In this document: one piece after another, positions 1-10,542 of the stretch
How the letters are laid out: every line of letters starts with the position of its first letter
Position numbering within the stretch: position 1 is the stretch's first letter
Source: Campylobacter insulaenigrae NCTC 12927
GTDB lineage: Bacteria > Campylobacterota > Campylobacteria > Campylobacterales > Campylobacteraceae
NCBI RefSeq assembly: GCF_000816185.1
Contig: NZ_CP007770.1
Coordinates: forward strand, 434,001-498,000
Reading direction: 5' to 3'
DNA length: 64,000 nt
Notes under the pieces: model-generated
Databases searched by the model: none
Seen by the model: the letters and a program-made list of their open reading frames with translations, nothing else
Told to the model about the DNA's origin: nothing
Position numbers and translations under genes: made by a program

Positions 1-776
1 TTACCTCTTTTTCTAATTCCAGCTGTATCTATAAATTCTATAATTTTATCTTTATATACAATGCTTTCATTTACTGGGTCAATGGTAGTTCCTGCGATAT
101 CGCTAACTACACTTCGTTCTTCTTTTACTAAAGCATTTAAAAGACTAGATTTTCCTACATTAACTCTACCAATTATACCGATTTTGATATGATTTTCATT
201 TATGGTTTTTAGTTTAAAATCTCCACTATTTTCGTCAAAATTCTCCAAATAACTTTCAAAATCTTCTTCTTCATCTTGGGTTAAAATTTTTTCATTTAAA
301 AATTTTCCAGCCCATGTGCAAAGCTCATCTATGCCTATATTATGAGTTACTGAAATGTTAAAAATCTCTTTAACACCAAAACTAGAAAATTCCCAAGATC
401 TTTCTTCATCCTTTTTATTATCTATTTTGTTGATGACTAAAGCTACAGGTTTATTTAGTTTTTTCATTTCGTAAAAAAAGGTTTTATCCTCATCATCAGG
501 TAAAAATTTTCCATCTACCATATAAAATATAATGTCGCTATTTTTAGCTACTTTTAACGAATTAGCTTTAACATTTTTAAATAATTCATTGCTTTCATCA
601 AGGCCACCGCTATCTATAAGCAAGGCTTTTTTGCCATCAATTTGTACTTCTATTTTATTAGTATCTCTTGTGGTGCCACTAATATCGCTTGTAATAGCTA
701 TACGCTTTTTTGCTAATCTATTAAAAAGACTTGATTTGCCTACATTTGGCTTGCCAATCAAAATAATACTTTGCAT
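1..776 (-). CDS. der: Ribosome-assembly GTPase Der (EngA), 3' end outside the window
   Basis: Der is a tandem double GTPase that acts in 50S ribosome maturation in the cytoplasm. The visible part, about 258 residues, begins [16 protein letters not shown], with the first Walker A (GKPNVGKS) at residues 8-15 and the G2/G3 region (SGTTRD, DSGG) just after. A second P-loop (GRVNVGKS) near residue 200 and a following AGTT/DTAG segment show the second GTPase domain. Two G domains in one chain are diagnostic for Der. The reading frame is still open at base 1, so the rest of G domain 2 and the KH-like C-terminus lie outside. It is divergent from the transporter gene starting at 872, with about 95 bp between them. 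Confidence 0.95.
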   Translation of the reverse strand, partial: MQSIILIGKPNVGKSSLFNRLAKKRIAITSDISGTTRDTNKIEVQIDGKKALLIDSGGLDESNELFKNVKANSLKVAKNSDIIFYMVDGKFLPDDEDKTFFYEMKKLNKPVALVINKIDNKKDEERSWEFSSFGVKEIFNISVTHNIGIDELCTWAGKFLNEKILTQDEEEDFESYLENFDENSGDFKLKTINENHIKIGIIGRVNVGKSSLLNALVKEERSVVSDIAGTTIDPVNESIVYKDKIIEFIDTAGIRKRG

Positions 777-871
777 TTATATCCATATAAAATTTTTATT
801 TAATTATATAAAAATTGCCTTAAAATTAAGCAAAAAAAGACTAAAATAGTTAAATTTTTTATGGATTTTAT

Positions 872-1804
872 ATGTTAAGAATAATTAAAAAAAATTTAGG
901 TATTTATTTTATGATTATTGCTTCAATTGAATTTTCTTTCGTTGGAGCTAGTGCAAAAATTTTAAGTGAAGAAATGTCATCTATTGAAATAATGTTTTTT
1001 AGAAATATTATTGGAACTTTTTTTATGATTTATATATTGAAAAAAATAAAATTTCATAAAAGCGGTGGGCATTTTGGCTTGTTGGTTTTTAGAGGAGTTA
1101 TAGGCACGATATCTTTATATCTTTTCTTTTACAATGTTTCTAATATTTCTTTAGGTGGAGCTTTTGCATTTCAAAAAACTGCACCTATTTTTATAGCGTT
1201 AATCGCTTTTTTCTTTTTCAAAGAAGAATTAAGTATTAGAATGTGTGCTGGAATTTTAATAGCTTTTATAGGAGTACTTTTTGTATGTCAACCTTTTGCT
1301 GATGAAATAAATCATTCTGGATTTGACTTAAAAAATAGCGTTTTGGGAATTTTAAGCGGATTTTGCGCAGCATTAGCATTAACTAGTGTTAGAGAGCTTA
1401 AAAAATTTTATCCCGCGCCATTTATAGCATTATCTTTTGTGCTTATTGGCACCTTGATGCCTTTATCTTCGATGATTGTGGGTTCTTTTTATGAAAATAA
1501 AGAATTAGATTTTTTAATCGCCCCTTTTATTATGCCTAGTTTTAAAGCGTGGTTTTTTATTATATTGATGGGAGTTTTTGGAGCTTTGTATCAAATTCAT
1601 ATTACAAAAGCTTATGGTGTAGCAAAAAAAGTAGGAATTATCGCTGGTATTGGCTATATAGATGTAGTTTTTACATTATTTTTAGGAATTTTATTAGGAG
1701 ATGATTTTCCTAGTGCTTTAGTGTTTGTTGGAATTATTGGTATAGTTATGGGCGGCATAATTTTAGTGAGTAAGCAAACTCAAGGAAATAAAAGTGGAAA
1801 ATAA
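872..1804 (+). CDS. DMT-superfamily (EamA) transporter
   Basis: This is a 310-residue, strongly hydrophobic protein with about ten membrane segments arranged as two EamA-like halves. The first half contains [13 protein letters not shown] and the second a matching region after residue 150, ending [16 protein letters not shown]. That is the usual size and layout of drug/metabolite-superfamily exporters in the inner membrane. The substrate cannot be read from sequence. The ATG at 861 runs into a stop after five codons, so 872 is the start. Its end overlaps the next transporter gene by 11 bases, which suggests co-translation. I am sure of the family but not of the solute. Confidence 0.85.
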   Translation: MLRIIKKNLGIYFMIIASIEFSFVGASAKILSEEMSSIEIMFFRNIIGTFFMIYILKKIKFHKSGGHFGLLVFRGVIGTISLYLFFYNVSNISLGGAFAFQKTAPIFIALIAFFFFKEELSIRMCAGILIAFIGVLFVCQPFADEINHSGFDLKNSVLGILSGFCAALALTSVRELKKFYPAPFIALSFVLIGTLMPLSSMIVGSFYENKELDFLIAPFIMPSFKAWFFIILMGVFGALYQIHITKAYGVAKKVGIIAGIGYIDVVFTLFLGILLGDDFPSALVFVGIIGIVMGGIILVSKQTQGNKSGK

Positions 1805-3152
1805 AATAGAATTAATTTATGGTTTAGAAGATAAACCTCCTTTTTTTAAAGCTTTTTTTACTGCCTTAGTGCATTTGATGGCTATGTTTGTTGCGGTAAT
1901 TACCCCTGCTTTGTTAATTTGTAAAGGACTTGGTGTTGATAGTGAAAATACGGCAAGAATTATCTGTATGTCTTTGTTTGCTTCAGGCATTGCTTCTCTT
2001 TTGCAAATTAAAACTTGGGGGCCTATAGGTAGTGGTCTTTTGTCTATACAAGGAACAAGTTTTAATTTTGTTTCACCTCTTATTTTAGGTGGACTTGTGT
2101 TGAAAAATAATGGACTAAGTCAAGAAGCAATGTTGGCTGCTATATTTGGCACTTTAATGCTTTGCTCAATTACTGAGATGATTATTTCACAAATTTTACC
2201 TTTTGTAAGGAAAATTGTATCACCTTTGGTTTCTGGCATAGTGGTAATGATTATAGGATTAACTTTAATTAATGTAGGTTTAATTAGTGCAGGTGGTGGT
2301 TTTGGTGCTAAAGCAAATGGAGAATTTGGATCACTGCATAATTTATTATTAGCTGGAATTGTTATTTTGTGTATTATTATTTTAAATCGTTTTAATAATG
2401 CTTATATTAGAATTTCATCTCTATTTATAGCTATGATTATTGGACTTTTGGTAGCGATGACTTTTGAAAATTTTAGTTTTAATTTAAATGAAAATTTACC
2501 TATAATATTTTTACCAAATCCTATTCACTATGGCTTAAGTGTTGATTATAACTTAATTTTGCCTCTAATTTTAGTTTTTATGGTAACTTCATTAGAAACA
2601 ATTGGGGATATTAGTGCTACAAGCGAGGTATCAAATCAGCCTATTAAAGGTGAAATGTACGCAAAAAGACTTAAGGGCGGTGTTTTAGCTAATGGTGTAA
2701 ATTCTTTTATTTCTGCTTTTTTTAATACTTTTCCAAATTCATGTTTTGGACAAAACAATGGAGTTATAGCTTTAACTGGAGTTGCAAGCCGCTATGTTGG
2801 TTTTATTGTCGCTTTTATGTTGATGTTATTAGGTTTGTTTCCAATTGTGGCAGATGTTACTTTGCAAATTCCAGAACCCATCTTAGGAGGAGCCACTTTA
2901 GTGATGTTTGGAACTATAGCTGCAACTGGAGTGAGAATTATTTCTAAGGAGAATTTAAATCGGCGTTCTATTATTATAATTGCAATGAGTTTAGGAATGG
3001 GATTAGGGGTTTCTAATAATCCTGATATTTTAAATTTTACCCCTATGTGGTTTAAAACTTTGTTTTCTTCTGGGATAGCTACTGGTGCAATTACGGCCAT
3101 GATTTTAAATTTTGTTTTCCCGCTTGAAGAAAATCAAAGGAAAATGAAGTAA
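1794..3152 (+). CDS. NCS2-family nucleobase:cation symporter (uracil/xanthine/urate type)
   Basis: This 452-residue inner-membrane carrier has the NCS2 signature near residues 317-332 ([17 protein letters not shown]). In this family that stretch (QNxGxxxxTxxxSR) belongs to the nucleobase-binding core. The conserved [13 protein letters not shown] region lies before it and a long hydrophobic array surrounds both. It should import a purine or uracil with H+ or Na+. The xanthine/urate branch fits better than UraA by the TxxxSR form, but I cannot fix the substrate. Translation starts at GTG 1794 behind AAGGA and overlaps the preceding transporter gene. The C. jejuni block I remember does not carry this gene between der and kdsA. 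Confidence 0.88.
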   Translation: MENKIELIYGLEDKPPFFKAFFTALVHLMAMFVAVITPALLICKGLGVDSENTARIICMSLFASGIASLLQIKTWGPIGSGLLSIQGTSFNFVSPLILGGLVLKNNGLSQEAMLAAIFGTLMLCSITEMIISQILPFVRKIVSPLVSGIVVMIIGLTLINVGLISAGGGFGAKANGEFGSLHNLLLAGIVILCIIILNRFNNAYIRISSLFIAMIIGLLVAMTFENFSFNLNENLPIIFLPNPIHYGLSVDYNLILPLILVFMVTSLETIGDISATSEVSNQPIKGEMYAKRLKGGVLANGVNSFISAFFNTFPNSCFGQNNGVIALTGVASRYVGFIVAFMLMLLGLFPIVADVTLQIPEPILGGATLVMFGTIAATGVRIISKENLNRRSIIIIAMSLGMGLGVSNNPDILNFTPMWFKTLFSSGIATGAITAMILNFVFPLEENQRKMK

Positions 3153-3176
3153 AATATGAAAAAATAAGGATATAAA

Positions 3177-3980
3177 ATGCAAAAAATGATATTACTTGCT
3201 GGCCCTTGTGTGATAGAGAGTGAAGAGCTTGTTTTTAAAGTAGCACAAGAGCTAGAATATTTTTTAAAAGATGATAGGATCGATTTTTATTTTAAATCAA
3301 GTTTTGATAAGGCAAATAGAACTAGTATAAATAGTTTTAGAGGTCCTGGTATAGATAAAGGTTTGGAGATCTTGCAAAAAGTTAAAGATAAATTTGGTAT
3401 GCAAATTTTAACTGATATTCATGAAAGTTTTCAAGCTAGTGTTGCAACTGAGGTTGTTGATGCTTTGCAAATACCTGCATTTTTGTGTAGACAGACAGAT
3501 TTATTAGTTGCTGCAGCAAAGACTAAAGCTAAGATTAATATAAAAAAAGGACAATTTTTAAATCCTGATGACATTAAATATAGCGTTAGTAAGGTTTTAC
3601 AAACTAGAGGTATAAATGAAGAAGGATATGATGTAGCTAAACATAATGGAATTTTTGTGGCTGAGCGTGGTTCAAGTTTTGGTTATGGAAATTTAGTTGT
3701 AGATATGAGAAGTTTAGTTATAATGAAAAAATATGCTCCTGTAATTTTCGATGCAACTCATAGTGTGCAAATGCCTGGAGCAAATGGCGGGAGTAGTGGT
3801 GGAAAAAGTGAATTTGTCGAACCTTTAGCAAGAGCTGCAGCTGCAGTTGGAGTGGATGGCTTTTTCTTTGAAACTCATTTAAATCCTTGCGAAGCTTTAT
3901 GTGATGGACCAAATATGCTTGATATATCAAGACTTAAAAAGTGTGTGGATACGCTTTTAAAAATTCAAGAACTTATTTAA
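3177..3980 (+). CDS. kdsA: 3-deoxy-D-manno-octulosonate 8-phosphate synthase
   Basis: KdsA condenses phosphoenolpyruvate with arabinose 5-phosphate to make KDO-8-phosphate for the inner core of lipooligosaccharide. The 267 residues include [10 protein letters not shown] at the N-terminus, [12 protein letters not shown], and [14 protein letters not shown] and [17 protein letters not shown] toward the end. The Cys in AGPCVIES, with the later His, Glu and Asp, matches the metal-dependent class II enzymes; class I (E. coli type) has Asn at that Cys position. An AAGGA motif precedes ATG 3177. It is the first gene of a tight kdsA-ribH-nusB-pyrF run. Confidence 0.96.
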   Translation: MQKMILLAGPCVIESEELVFKVAQELEYFLKDDRIDFYFKSSFDKANRTSINSFRGPGIDKGLEILQKVKDKFGMQILTDIHESFQASVATEVVDALQIPAFLCRQTDLLVAAAKTKAKINIKKGQFLNPDDIKYSVSKVLQTRGINEEGYDVAKHNGIFVAERGSSFGYGNLVVDMRSLVIMKKYAPVIFDATHSVQMPGANGGSSGGKSEFVEPLARAAAAVGVDGFFFETHLNPCEALCDGPNMLDISRLKKCVDTLLKIQELI

Positions 3981-3991
3981 AAAGGAAAAAA

Positions 3992-4462
3992 ATGAAAATC
4001 ATAGAAGGAAATTTGAATTTAAGAGGTGATGAAAATATAGCAATTATTAATGCTAGATTTAATCATATTATAACAGATCGTTTAGTCGAAGGTGCAAAAG
4101 ACGCTTTTATTCGACACGGAGGAAAAGAAGAAAATTTGAATTTAGTATTAGTTCCTGGAGCTTTTGAAATACCTTTTGCTTTAAAGCAAATTTTAGAAAG
4201 TAAAAAATTTGATGGCGTGTGTTGCTTGGGTGCGGTTATAAGAGGAAGTACACCACATTTTGATTATGTAGCAGCTGAAACTACTAAAGGTATTGCAAAT
4301 GTAAGTTTAAATGCAAATATACCGGTTAGTTTTGGAGTTTTGACCACAGATACTATTGAGCAAGCTATTGAAAGAGCGGGAAGTAAAGCAGGAAATAAAG
4401 GTTTTGAAGCAATGCTTACAATAATAGAAATGTTAAATTTGATTAATAAAATCAAGGTTTGA
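3992..4462 (+). CDS. ribH: 6,7-dimethyl-8-ribityllumazine synthase
   Basis: RibH makes the penultimate intermediate of riboflavin from 5-amino-6-ribitylaminouracil and dihydroxybutanone phosphate. The 156 residues carry the family blocks [26 protein letters not shown] and [14 protein letters not shown]; the His in the last one is the expected proton-transfer residue. I chose ATG 3992, behind AAAGGA, over an earlier in-frame start at 3941. The earlier start would lie inside kdsA and add 17 residues that are absent from the family. It is followed after two bases by nusB. Confidence 0.96.
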   Translation: MKIIEGNLNLRGDENIAIINARFNHIITDRLVEGAKDAFIRHGGKEENLNLVLVPGAFEIPFALKQILESKKFDGVCCLGAVIRGSTPHFDYVAAETTKGIANVSLNANIPVSFGVLTTDTIEQAIERAGSKAGNKGFEAMLTIIEMLNLINKIKV

Positions 4463-4464
4463 TA

Positions 4465-4863
4465 ATGGCTACAAGACATCAAGTAAGACAAAGTATAGTT
4501 TCGCTTTTGTATGCTGCTGAATTAAATCAGGAAAATCAAGATTTTATTGATGAATTTTTGAATGAGAAAAAAATTCGTAACGATCAAAGAAAATTTACTC
4601 TTGAGTTGTATCAAGGAGTTAAAGAAAAATTAGAAAATTTAGATGAGAAAATCAATGATTGTCTAAAAGAGCATAAGCTTGATGGTGTAGCAAATATTGA
4701 AAAGGCAATTTTACGTTTGGGCGCTTATGAAATTTTATTTACTTCAACACAAAAAGCTATTATTATAAATGAAGCAATTGAACTTGCAAAAGAAATGGCA
4801 GGAGATAATGCACCTAAGTTTATAAATGGAGTTTTAGATAAAATTGATAAGGAGACCAAATGA
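4465..4863 (+). CDS. nusB: Transcription antitermination factor NusB
   Basis: NusB binds boxA RNA with S10 in antitermination complexes of rRNA operons. The 132-residue all-helical protein begins [19 protein letters not shown] and ends with [24 protein letters not shown], the typical NusB C-terminal helix motif. The start at ATG 4465 gives the canonical MATRHQ N-terminus; a TTG two codons earlier is also open but less likely. The AAGG of the ribosome-binding site lies within the end of ribH. The pairing with ribH is common in bacteria, and its end overlaps pyrF by four bases. Confidence 0.96.
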   Translation: MATRHQVRQSIVSLLYAAELNQENQDFIDEFLNEKKIRNDQRKFTLELYQGVKEKLENLDEKINDCLKEHKLDGVANIEKAILRLGAYEILFTSTQKAIIINEAIELAKEMAGDNAPKFINGVLDKIDKETK

Positions 4864-5540
4864 AACTTTGTGTAGCCTTTGATCTTGCTAGTTTTGATGA
4901 ATGTGTTAATTTAGCTAAAGAATTAAAAGGTTTAGATCTTTGGATTAAAATTGGTCTTAGATCTTATTTAAGAGATGGGATTAAGCTAATAGAAAGCATA
5001 AAAAGCATTGATGAATTTAAAATATTTTTAGATTTAAAACTTTATGATATTCCAAATACAATGGCTGATGCTTGCGAAGAACTTGCAAAAATTGATGTAG
5101 ATATGATTAATATTCATGCAAGTGCAGGAAAAACTGCTATGGTTACTATTATGGATCGCTTAAATGCTTTAAATAAAAGACCTTTAGTGCTTGCTGTTTC
5201 AGCTCTTACTAGTTTTGATAATGATGAATTTCAAAATTTGTATCATCAAGATATTACAAATGCTGTAAAAAATTTTTCTAAAATTAGCTATGAAAGTGGT
5301 TTAGATGGTATGGTATGTTCGGTTTATGAAAGTTTATTGGTAAAAGAATCTACTAATAAAAATTTTATTACTTTGACTCCTGGTATCCGTCCTTTCAAAG
5401 AAGAAGCAAACGATCAAAAAAGAGTTGCTAATGTCCAATGTGCGAAAGAAAATTTATCCGATTTTATAGTGATAGGAAGGCCTATTTATAAGGCATCAGA
5501 GCCTAGAGCAATTTGTCAAGAAATTTTAACTTGTATCTAA
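4860..5540 (+). CDS. pyrF: Orotidine 5'-phosphate decarboxylase
   Basis: PyrF converts OMP to UMP, the last step of pyrimidine synthesis. The 226-residue TIM-barrel protein has the catalytic Lys/Asp cluster in [13 protein letters not shown] near residue 60 and phosphate-gripping segments TPGIRPF and VIGRPIY toward the end. It starts at an ATGA overlap with nusB. Its final codons and stop form one arm of a perfect 15-bp inverted repeat shared with the convergent lipoprotein gene, so its transcript should end there. Confidence 0.96.
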   Translation: MKLCVAFDLASFDECVNLAKELKGLDLWIKIGLRSYLRDGIKLIESIKSIDEFKIFLDLKLYDIPNTMADACEELAKIDVDMINIHASAGKTAMVTIMDRLNALNKRPLVLAVSALTSFDNDEFQNLYHQDITNAVKNFSKISYESGLDGMVCSVYESLLVKESTNKNFITLTPGIRPFKEEANDQKRVANVQCAKENLSDFIVIGRPIYKASEPRAICQEILTCI

Positions 5541-5567
5541 AATAAGCTTAAGAGCTTATTTTAGATA
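5534..5567. terminator. Bidirectional hairpin terminator containing both stop codons
   Basis: Two perfectly complementary 15-base arms (5534-5548 and 5553-5567) enclose a four-base loop. The arms are AT-rich with a short GC pair near the loop. The pyrF stop (5538-5540) is in the left arm and the stop of the convergent lipoprotein gene (5556-5558) is in the right arm. The symmetry and position between convergent genes support a two-way terminator. Confidence 0.85.
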
Positions 5568-5966
5568 AACCTTTATTTTTTTATTATCTAAGATAATGCT
5601 AGTATCATCACTGCTTATTTTAAATTCTCCATTGAAATTTTTAAGAAAATTATCTTCAAAATCCATAGTATCATTATCACAAAGCATTTTTGTAGAGGCA
5701 AGATTGCTGTCTATTTTTATTGTATTTTCCTCATCTGTGTAAGTTCCAAAAAATCTATTGCAAGCAGATATTCCAAATACTCTCTTATCTTTATCATCAA
5801 AGCTAATATTTGCTTGAGCATTTTTAGGAAGAATAAAAGTTTTGTTATTGCTCTCAAAATGAGTAATATTAAATTCTTTGTTTTGTATATCATTAACACT
5901 TAAAGTTGTTATTGAACAAGCACTAAATGTTAAAGCTGTTAATCCTATAAAATGTATTTTTTTCAT
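5556..5966 (-). CDS. META-domain (HslJ-like) lipoprotein
   Basis: This 136-residue protein begins with a lipoprotein signal: a Lys-rich start, a short hydrophobic stretch, and a lipobox ending FSAC with Cys17 as the acylation site. The mature part resembles the META/DUF306 domain seen in HslJ-type heat-inducible proteins: SACNRFFGTYTDEEN is the GCNxFxGxY-like motif, followed by LASTKMLCDND. Proteins of this kind sit in the cell envelope, and some are linked to stress or antibiotic tolerance; no activity is known to me for this one. AAGGA lies before ATG 5966, so it probably has its own promoter in the gap to purH. Confidence 0.78.
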   Translation of the reverse strand: MKKIHFIGLTALTFSACSITTLSVNDIQNKEFNITHFESNNKTFILPKNAQANISFDDKDKRVFGISACNRFFGTYTDEENTIKIDSNLASTKMLCDNDTMDFEDNFLKNFNGEFKISSDDTSIILDNKKIKVYLK

Positions 5967-6037
5967 TTTTTATCCTTTTTAATATTTATATTTTATTTTT
6001 ACATAATATGTTTAACTTATGTTAAGTAAGCCTTTTT

Positions 6038-7570
6038 TTAATGTAAAAAATGTCTTATTCCACTAAAATAGAGCGCTATACCATATTCATTTGCAGCTTT
6101 GATAACTTCATCATCTCTTATGCTTCCACCAGGTTCTATAATTGCTTTTACGCCGATTTTGCTTGCTTCGTCTATACTATCTCTGAAAGGGAAAAATGCT
6201 TCACTAGCTAAGACACATCCATTTAAATCAAGCCCCATTTCTTTAGCTTTGTTAATGGCTGCTTTTGCAGCATCAATACGACTAGTCATACCCATGCCAA
6301 TAGCGACCATGGCTCCATCTTTGACATAAACAACATTGTTTGATTTGGTAAAAGTGGCAATTTTTAAAGCTATTTCTAGATCCTTAAATTCTTGTTCGCT
6401 AGCTTTTCTATCGCTTTTAAGTTGAGCATTATTTATTTCATCATTAGATATTTCATCACTATTTTGATAAACAAAACCTCCATCGATATGTTTAAAATCA
6501 TATTTATCGTAAGCTCGCGTTAAAAAAGGTGTTTTTTGAGTAAAAATTTTAATACGCTTTTTATCTTTAAAAACTTCTAGGGCTTCTTCATCTACATTTG
6601 CAGCTATGATAACTTCTATGTAAATTTCATTGATTTTTAATGCCAATTCTTTATCTAATTTCCCATTAATAGCTACAACTCCACCATAAGCACTTACATT
6701 GTCACATTTTAAAGCATGAATATAGCTTTGCAATAAATTTTCTTTTATGGCAAAACCACAAGCATTAGCATGTTTAACAATAGCTACTGCTGGAGCTTTG
6801 TCAAAAGCACTTGCTAAATTTAAAGCTGCATTAATATCGGTTAAATTATTAAAACTTGCTTCGCCTTTTAATGTGATGAAATTATTAGTAAAGAAATCAT
6901 CAAATTCATATAAAGTGCCTTTTTGGTGAGGATTTTCTCCATATTTAGTATCAAAAACTTTATGTCCTACTATAAATTTGCTTGCTCCAAAGCCATCATT
7001 AAAGCGTTCATTCATATAATTTGCTATATAAGCATCGTAGTTTGCCGTATGCTCATAAGCTTTTATCATTAATTTTAAGCGAAATTGTTCATTATTTTTG
7101 TTTGTTTTTAAAGTTGTAATTATGTGTTCATAATCTAAAGGATCACATACTACCATCACATCTTTATAATTTTTTGCTGCACTTCTTATCATAGCAGGAC
7201 CACCAATATCAATATTTTCTATAATCTCATCAAAATCATCACTCATAATGGTAGTTTTCTTAAAAGGATACAAATTAACACACACCAAATCAATACCTAA
7301 GATATTATTATCTTGAGCTTGTTGAATATGATTTTTGTCATTTCTTTTATGTAAAATGGCTCCATGAATTTTAGGATGCAAGGTTTTTACACGACCTTCA
7401 AATAATTCAGGACTTTGAGTAAAATCACTTACTTCGATAGCTTCAATATTATTTTCTTTTAAAAGTTTAAATGTTCCTCCGGTTGAAAGAATTTCAAAAT
7501 TTAATTTTTTAAGTTCTTTTGCAAATTCGATTACACCATCTTTATCACTTACACTGACTAATGCTCTCAT
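6038..7570 (-). CDS. purH: Bifunctional AICAR transformylase / IMP cyclohydrolase
   Basis: PurH performs the last two steps of IMP synthesis: formylation of AICAR and ring closure. The 510-residue length is standard. The N-terminal MGS-like cyclohydrolase domain holds STGGTFKLL and [12 protein letters not shown]. The transformylase domain shows [10 protein letters not shown] near residue 200 and [10 protein letters not shown] near residue 265, the latter with the Lys-His pair expected at the active site. AAGGATAAA precedes the start. It lies five bases downstream of a DnaJ-like gene and shares an operon with purL upstream. Confidence 0.97.
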   Translation of the reverse strand: MRALVSVSDKDGVIEFAKELKKLNFEILSTGGTFKLLKENNIEAIEVSDFTQSPELFEGRVKTLHPKIHGAILHKRNDKNHIQQAQDNNILGIDLVCVNLYPFKKTTIMSDDFDEIIENIDIGGPAMIRSAAKNYKDVMVVCDPLDYEHIITTLKTNKNNEQFRLKLMIKAYEHTANYDAYIANYMNERFNDGFGASKFIVGHKVFDTKYGENPHQKGTLYEFDDFFTNNFITLKGEASFNNLTDINAALNLASAFDKAPAVAIVKHANACGFAIKENLLQSYIHALKCDNVSAYGGVVAINGKLDKELALKINEIYIEVIIAANVDEEALEVFKDKKRIKIFTQKTPFLTRAYDKYDFKHIDGGFVYQNSDEISNDEINNAQLKSDRKASEQEFKDLEIALKIATFTKSNNVVYVKDGAMVAIGMGMTSRIDAAKAAINKAKEMGLDLNGCVLASEAFFPFRDSIDEASKIGVKAIIEPGGSIRDDEVIKAANEYGIALYFSGIRHFLH

Positions 7571-7574
7571 AAAT

Positions 7575-8348
7575 TTATCCTTTATCTAAATATTTTTTGA
7601 TTTTTTCATATGCTTCGTTAATTTTTTGAAATTTAGCTATACCAAGTTTTAATTCATTTTCGCTAACGTTGTTGGCATTTAAAATATCAGGATGATATTT
7701 TTTGGCTAATATTCTATATTGTTTTTTTACCATATTCAAATCTGCTGTATTTGGAAGATCTAAAGTATTAAAAGCTTCTTCTAAGTTCATTTCTTGTTTA
7801 GATTCTTTTAAATTTGATAAATTATTTATAAAGGTATCAAGTTCGACTTTTGCAATACCAAAAGCTTTAGCTATTTGTTCTAAAATTTCTTGCTTTTCGG
7901 TGTTTAATTTTCCATCAATTAGCGCCATAAATACCAAAACTCTCAAAATATTAAAACGTTCATTTTTTGGTAAAGGTATTTCTTTTAAAAATTCTTTTGC
8001 GACATAATATGCATCATTTAAATTTTCTTTATGTTCATTAAAACTCGCTTTTAAAAATGATCTTTCTTTGTCATCTTTAGCATTTACATCTAAAATTTGA
8101 CTTATCATGTCAGCTTCATCTTGACTAACCCTGCCATCGCTTTTAGCTATCTTTGCTAAAAGAGCTATGGTGTAATAATTCATCTTTCTTTTTAGTTCGT
8201 TTATTTTTTCTTCCATTACTCCTTTAGCAAATCCTTTAGCAAATCCTTTAGCTCCACGACTTGCAGAGGTTAAAAAGTCTTGCTTACCCCAAGTTTTGTA
8301 ATACCAATAAAATACTATGATAGCGAGTATTAAAATAACAAAAATCAT
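7575..8348 (-). CDS. DjlA-like membrane-anchored TerB/DnaJ-domain protein
   Basis: The 257 residues comprise an N-terminal membrane helix (about residues 1-16), a glycine-rich stretch with a repeated KGFA motif (about residues 33-44), a TerB-like helical domain (about 55-170) and a C-terminal J domain with the HPD motif in [12 protein letters not shown]. This is the DjlA layout: a co-chaperone held at the inner membrane that would stimulate DnaK. It sits between purL and purH with three- and five-base gaps, so it is co-transcribed with purine genes. That context does not explain its role. A short 12-bp DNA repeat encodes the KGFA units. Confidence 0.88.
   Translation of the reverse strand: MIFVILILAIIVFYWYYKTWGKQDFLTSASRGAKGFAKGFAKGVMEEKINELKRKMNYYTIALLAKIAKSDGRVSQDEADMISQILDVNAKDDKERSFLKASFNEHKENLNDAYYVAKEFLKEIPLPKNERFNILRVLVFMALIDGKLNTEKQEILEQIAKAFGIAKVELDTFINNLSNLKESKQEMNLEEAFNTLDLPNTADLNMVKKQYRILAKKYHPDILNANNVSENELKLGIAKFQKINEAYEKIKKYLDKG
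8220..8252. repeat. 12-bp tandem repeat (about 2.7 copies) inside the DjlA-like gene
   Basis: The unit tcctttagcaaa recurs in frame and encodes the repeated KGFA segment just after the membrane anchor. Because the unit is a multiple of three, copy-number change would lengthen or shorten the linker without a frameshift. Confidence 0.7.
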
Positions 8349-8350
8349 TT

Positions 8351-10528
8351 TTATCCTAAGTATTCTTCAAATTTTTTAAAATAAAGGTTTTGTAATTTTT
8401 CTAATGAAATTTTTATATCATCTAAAATAAAATCATTTTCATTAATTACCCCAAGTTTTGAGAACTGAAGTTTAAAATTTTGAGCAAATTTGGTGAATTC
8501 TTCTTCATTTTTGACTCCTATTATGACTCTAGTAGGGCTTTCTTCAAAAATATAACTTTTTTCACTAAAATTACTTTTTGTTTGGATACCTAAGGATGAC
8601 TTAGCACTCATTTTAGCTAAAGTCATAGCTATACCACCTATACCAACACTATTTGCACAATCTAGCAAATTACATTCATTTGCTTTAAGTAAAAAATCCC
8701 AAAGTTCCAATTCTTCTTTGAAGTTTATTTCTTCGAGTATTCCTGCGACTTTTTGATCTAAAATTTTTGAAATTAATGAACCACCAAAATTACCTTTGGT
8801 ATTGCCTATTAAATAAATAGCCTGAGTTTCTTTACTGAAGAAAGATTTTAAAATTCTATTTACATTCTCATTGACTCCAACACAAGCTATAGTAGGGCTA
8901 GGAAAAATACTTACACCATCTGTTTCATTGTATAATGAAACATTGCCACTTACTACAGGAGTATTTAGTTCTTTGCAAGCTTGCTTAATGCCTTCACATC
9001 CTTGGGCAAATTGCCACATTACTTCAGGGTTTTGAGGATTGCCATAATTTAAACAATCGCTAATAGCTAAGGGTTTTGCACCAGAACAAGCTATTTTTCT
9101 ACCAGCACTTGCTACAGCAGCAGCAGCTCCAATTTTAGGATTGACATAGTTTAATCTTGAGTTACATTCAATAGCCATAGAAAGTAAACAATTGTTTTCT
9201 TTTACTCTAATACTGCTTGCTCCAAGATTTCCATCACTTTTTAGTGTATTAGTTTGAACACTAGAGTCAAATTGCTCATAAATATAAGCTTTGTTGCTAA
9301 TATTTTCATTTACAAGTAATTTTTCAAAAGCTTCTTGAGTGGAAATTTGGAGTGTAAATTTATAATCTTTTATCTCATCTAAATATTTTGGTTGACTAGT
9401 TGGTCTATTTAATATAGGTGCTTTTTCACTTAATGGTTCAATAGGTATTAACCCTACTAATTCATCATGCCAGAAAAGTTCCATTTTTCCTGTATTTGTT
9501 ACTTCACCTATAATTGCTGCATCAAGTCCCCATTTGTTAAAAATTTCAATAATCTTATCTTCACAGCCTTGTTTTGCGCAAATTAACATTCTTTCTTGAG
9601 ATTCACTAAGCATTAATTCATAAGGCGTCATACCTTCTTCTCTCATAGGAGTTTTATCAAGAAAAAGTTTCATTCCGCTACCACTGCGTCCAGCCATTTC
9701 AAAGGAACTTGAAGTGAGTCCTGCAGCACCCATATCTTGTATCCCAACAATATAATCGGTTTTAAAAAGCTCAAGGCAAGCTTCCATTAAAAGTTTTTCA
9801 GCAAAAGGATCTCCAATTTGAACTGTTGGTCTTAAACTTTTGCTTGATTCATTGAAGCTATCACTAGCCATAACAGCTCCACCAAGTCCATCTCGACCTG
9901 TTTTTGATCCTACATAAATTACAGGATTTCCTACGCCTTCTGCTTTTGCATAAAAAATATCTTCAATTTTACAAGTACCAAGTGCAAAAGCGTTAACTAA
10001 AATATTTCCATTAAAACATTCATCAAAAGCACATTCTCCGCCTATTGTAGGTACTCCCATACAATTGCCATAATGTGAAATTCCATTTACTACACCCTTT
10101 ACTAAATACTTTTGATGTTTTCCTAATTTTTTATCGTGGATATTACCAAATTTTAAAGAATTTAAACTCGCTACCACTCTTGCACCCATGGTGAAAATAT
10201 CACGTAAAATACCACCAACTCCAGTAGCAGCACCAGCAAAAGGTTCGATAAAACTTGGGTGATTATGGCTTTCTACTTTAAATACAGCAGCCATACCTTT
10301 GCCTATGTCGATAACTCCGGCATTTTCACCAGGACCTTGTATTACCCATGGAGCTTTAGTAGGAAATCCATTAAGATATTTTTTGCTTGATTTATAAGAG
10401 CAGTGTTCGCTCCACATTGCTGAAATAATCCCAAGTTCTAATAAATTTGGCTCCTTACCTAATATATTTAAAATTTCTTGATATTCTTCATCGCTAATTT
10501 TATGTTGTTTTATAATTTCTTTATCCAT
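8351..10528 (-). CDS. purL: Phosphoribosylformylglycinamidine synthase, small-type PurL subunit
   Basis: PurL makes FGAM from FGAR, ATP and ammonia in purine synthesis. At 725 residues it is the small form, which needs separate PurS and PurQ partners; neither is in this window. Family blocks visible are [17 protein letters not shown] near residue 40, [10 protein letters not shown] near residue 90 with the catalytic-region His, and [15 protein letters not shown]. The start is behind AAGGAGATAAAT. It is followed by the DjlA-like gene and purH on the same strand and preceded by mnmE with a 14-base gap. Confidence 0.97.
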   Translation of the reverse strand: MDKEIIKQHKISDEEYQEILNILGKEPNLLELGIISAMWSEHCSYKSSKKYLNGFPTKAPWVIQGPGENAGVIDIGKGMAAVFKVESHNHPSFIEPFAGAATGVGGILRDIFTMGARVVASLNSLKFGNIHDKKLGKHQKYLVKGVVNGISHYGNCMGVPTIGGECAFDECFNGNILVNAFALGTCKIEDIFYAKAEGVGNPVIYVGSKTGRDGLGGAVMASDSFNESSKSLRPTVQIGDPFAEKLLMEACLELFKTDYIVGIQDMGAAGLTSSSFEMAGRSGSGMKLFLDKTPMREEGMTPYELMLSESQERMLICAKQGCEDKIIEIFNKWGLDAAIIGEVTNTGKMELFWHDELVGLIPIEPLSEKAPILNRPTSQPKYLDEIKDYKFTLQISTQEAFEKLLVNENISNKAYIYEQFDSSVQTNTLKSDGNLGASSIRVKENNCLLSMAIECNSRLNYVNPKIGAAAAVASAGRKIACSGAKPLAISDCLNYGNPQNPEVMWQFAQGCEGIKQACKELNTPVVSGNVSLYNETDGVSIFPSPTIACVGVNENVNRILKSFFSKETQAIYLIGNTKGNFGGSLISKILDQKVAGILEEINFKEELELWDFLLKANECNLLDCANSVGIGGIAMTLAKMSAKSSLGIQTKSNFSEKSYIFEESPTRVIIGVKNEEEFTKFAQNFKLQFSKLGVINENDFILDDIKISLEKLQNLYFKKFEEYLG

Positions 10529-10542
10529 ATTTATCTCCTTTA

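Noticed and set aside
532-849. Plus-strand 105-residue open frame over der
   Set aside because: It lies mostly antisense to the clearly coding Der P-loop region and has no recognisable product.
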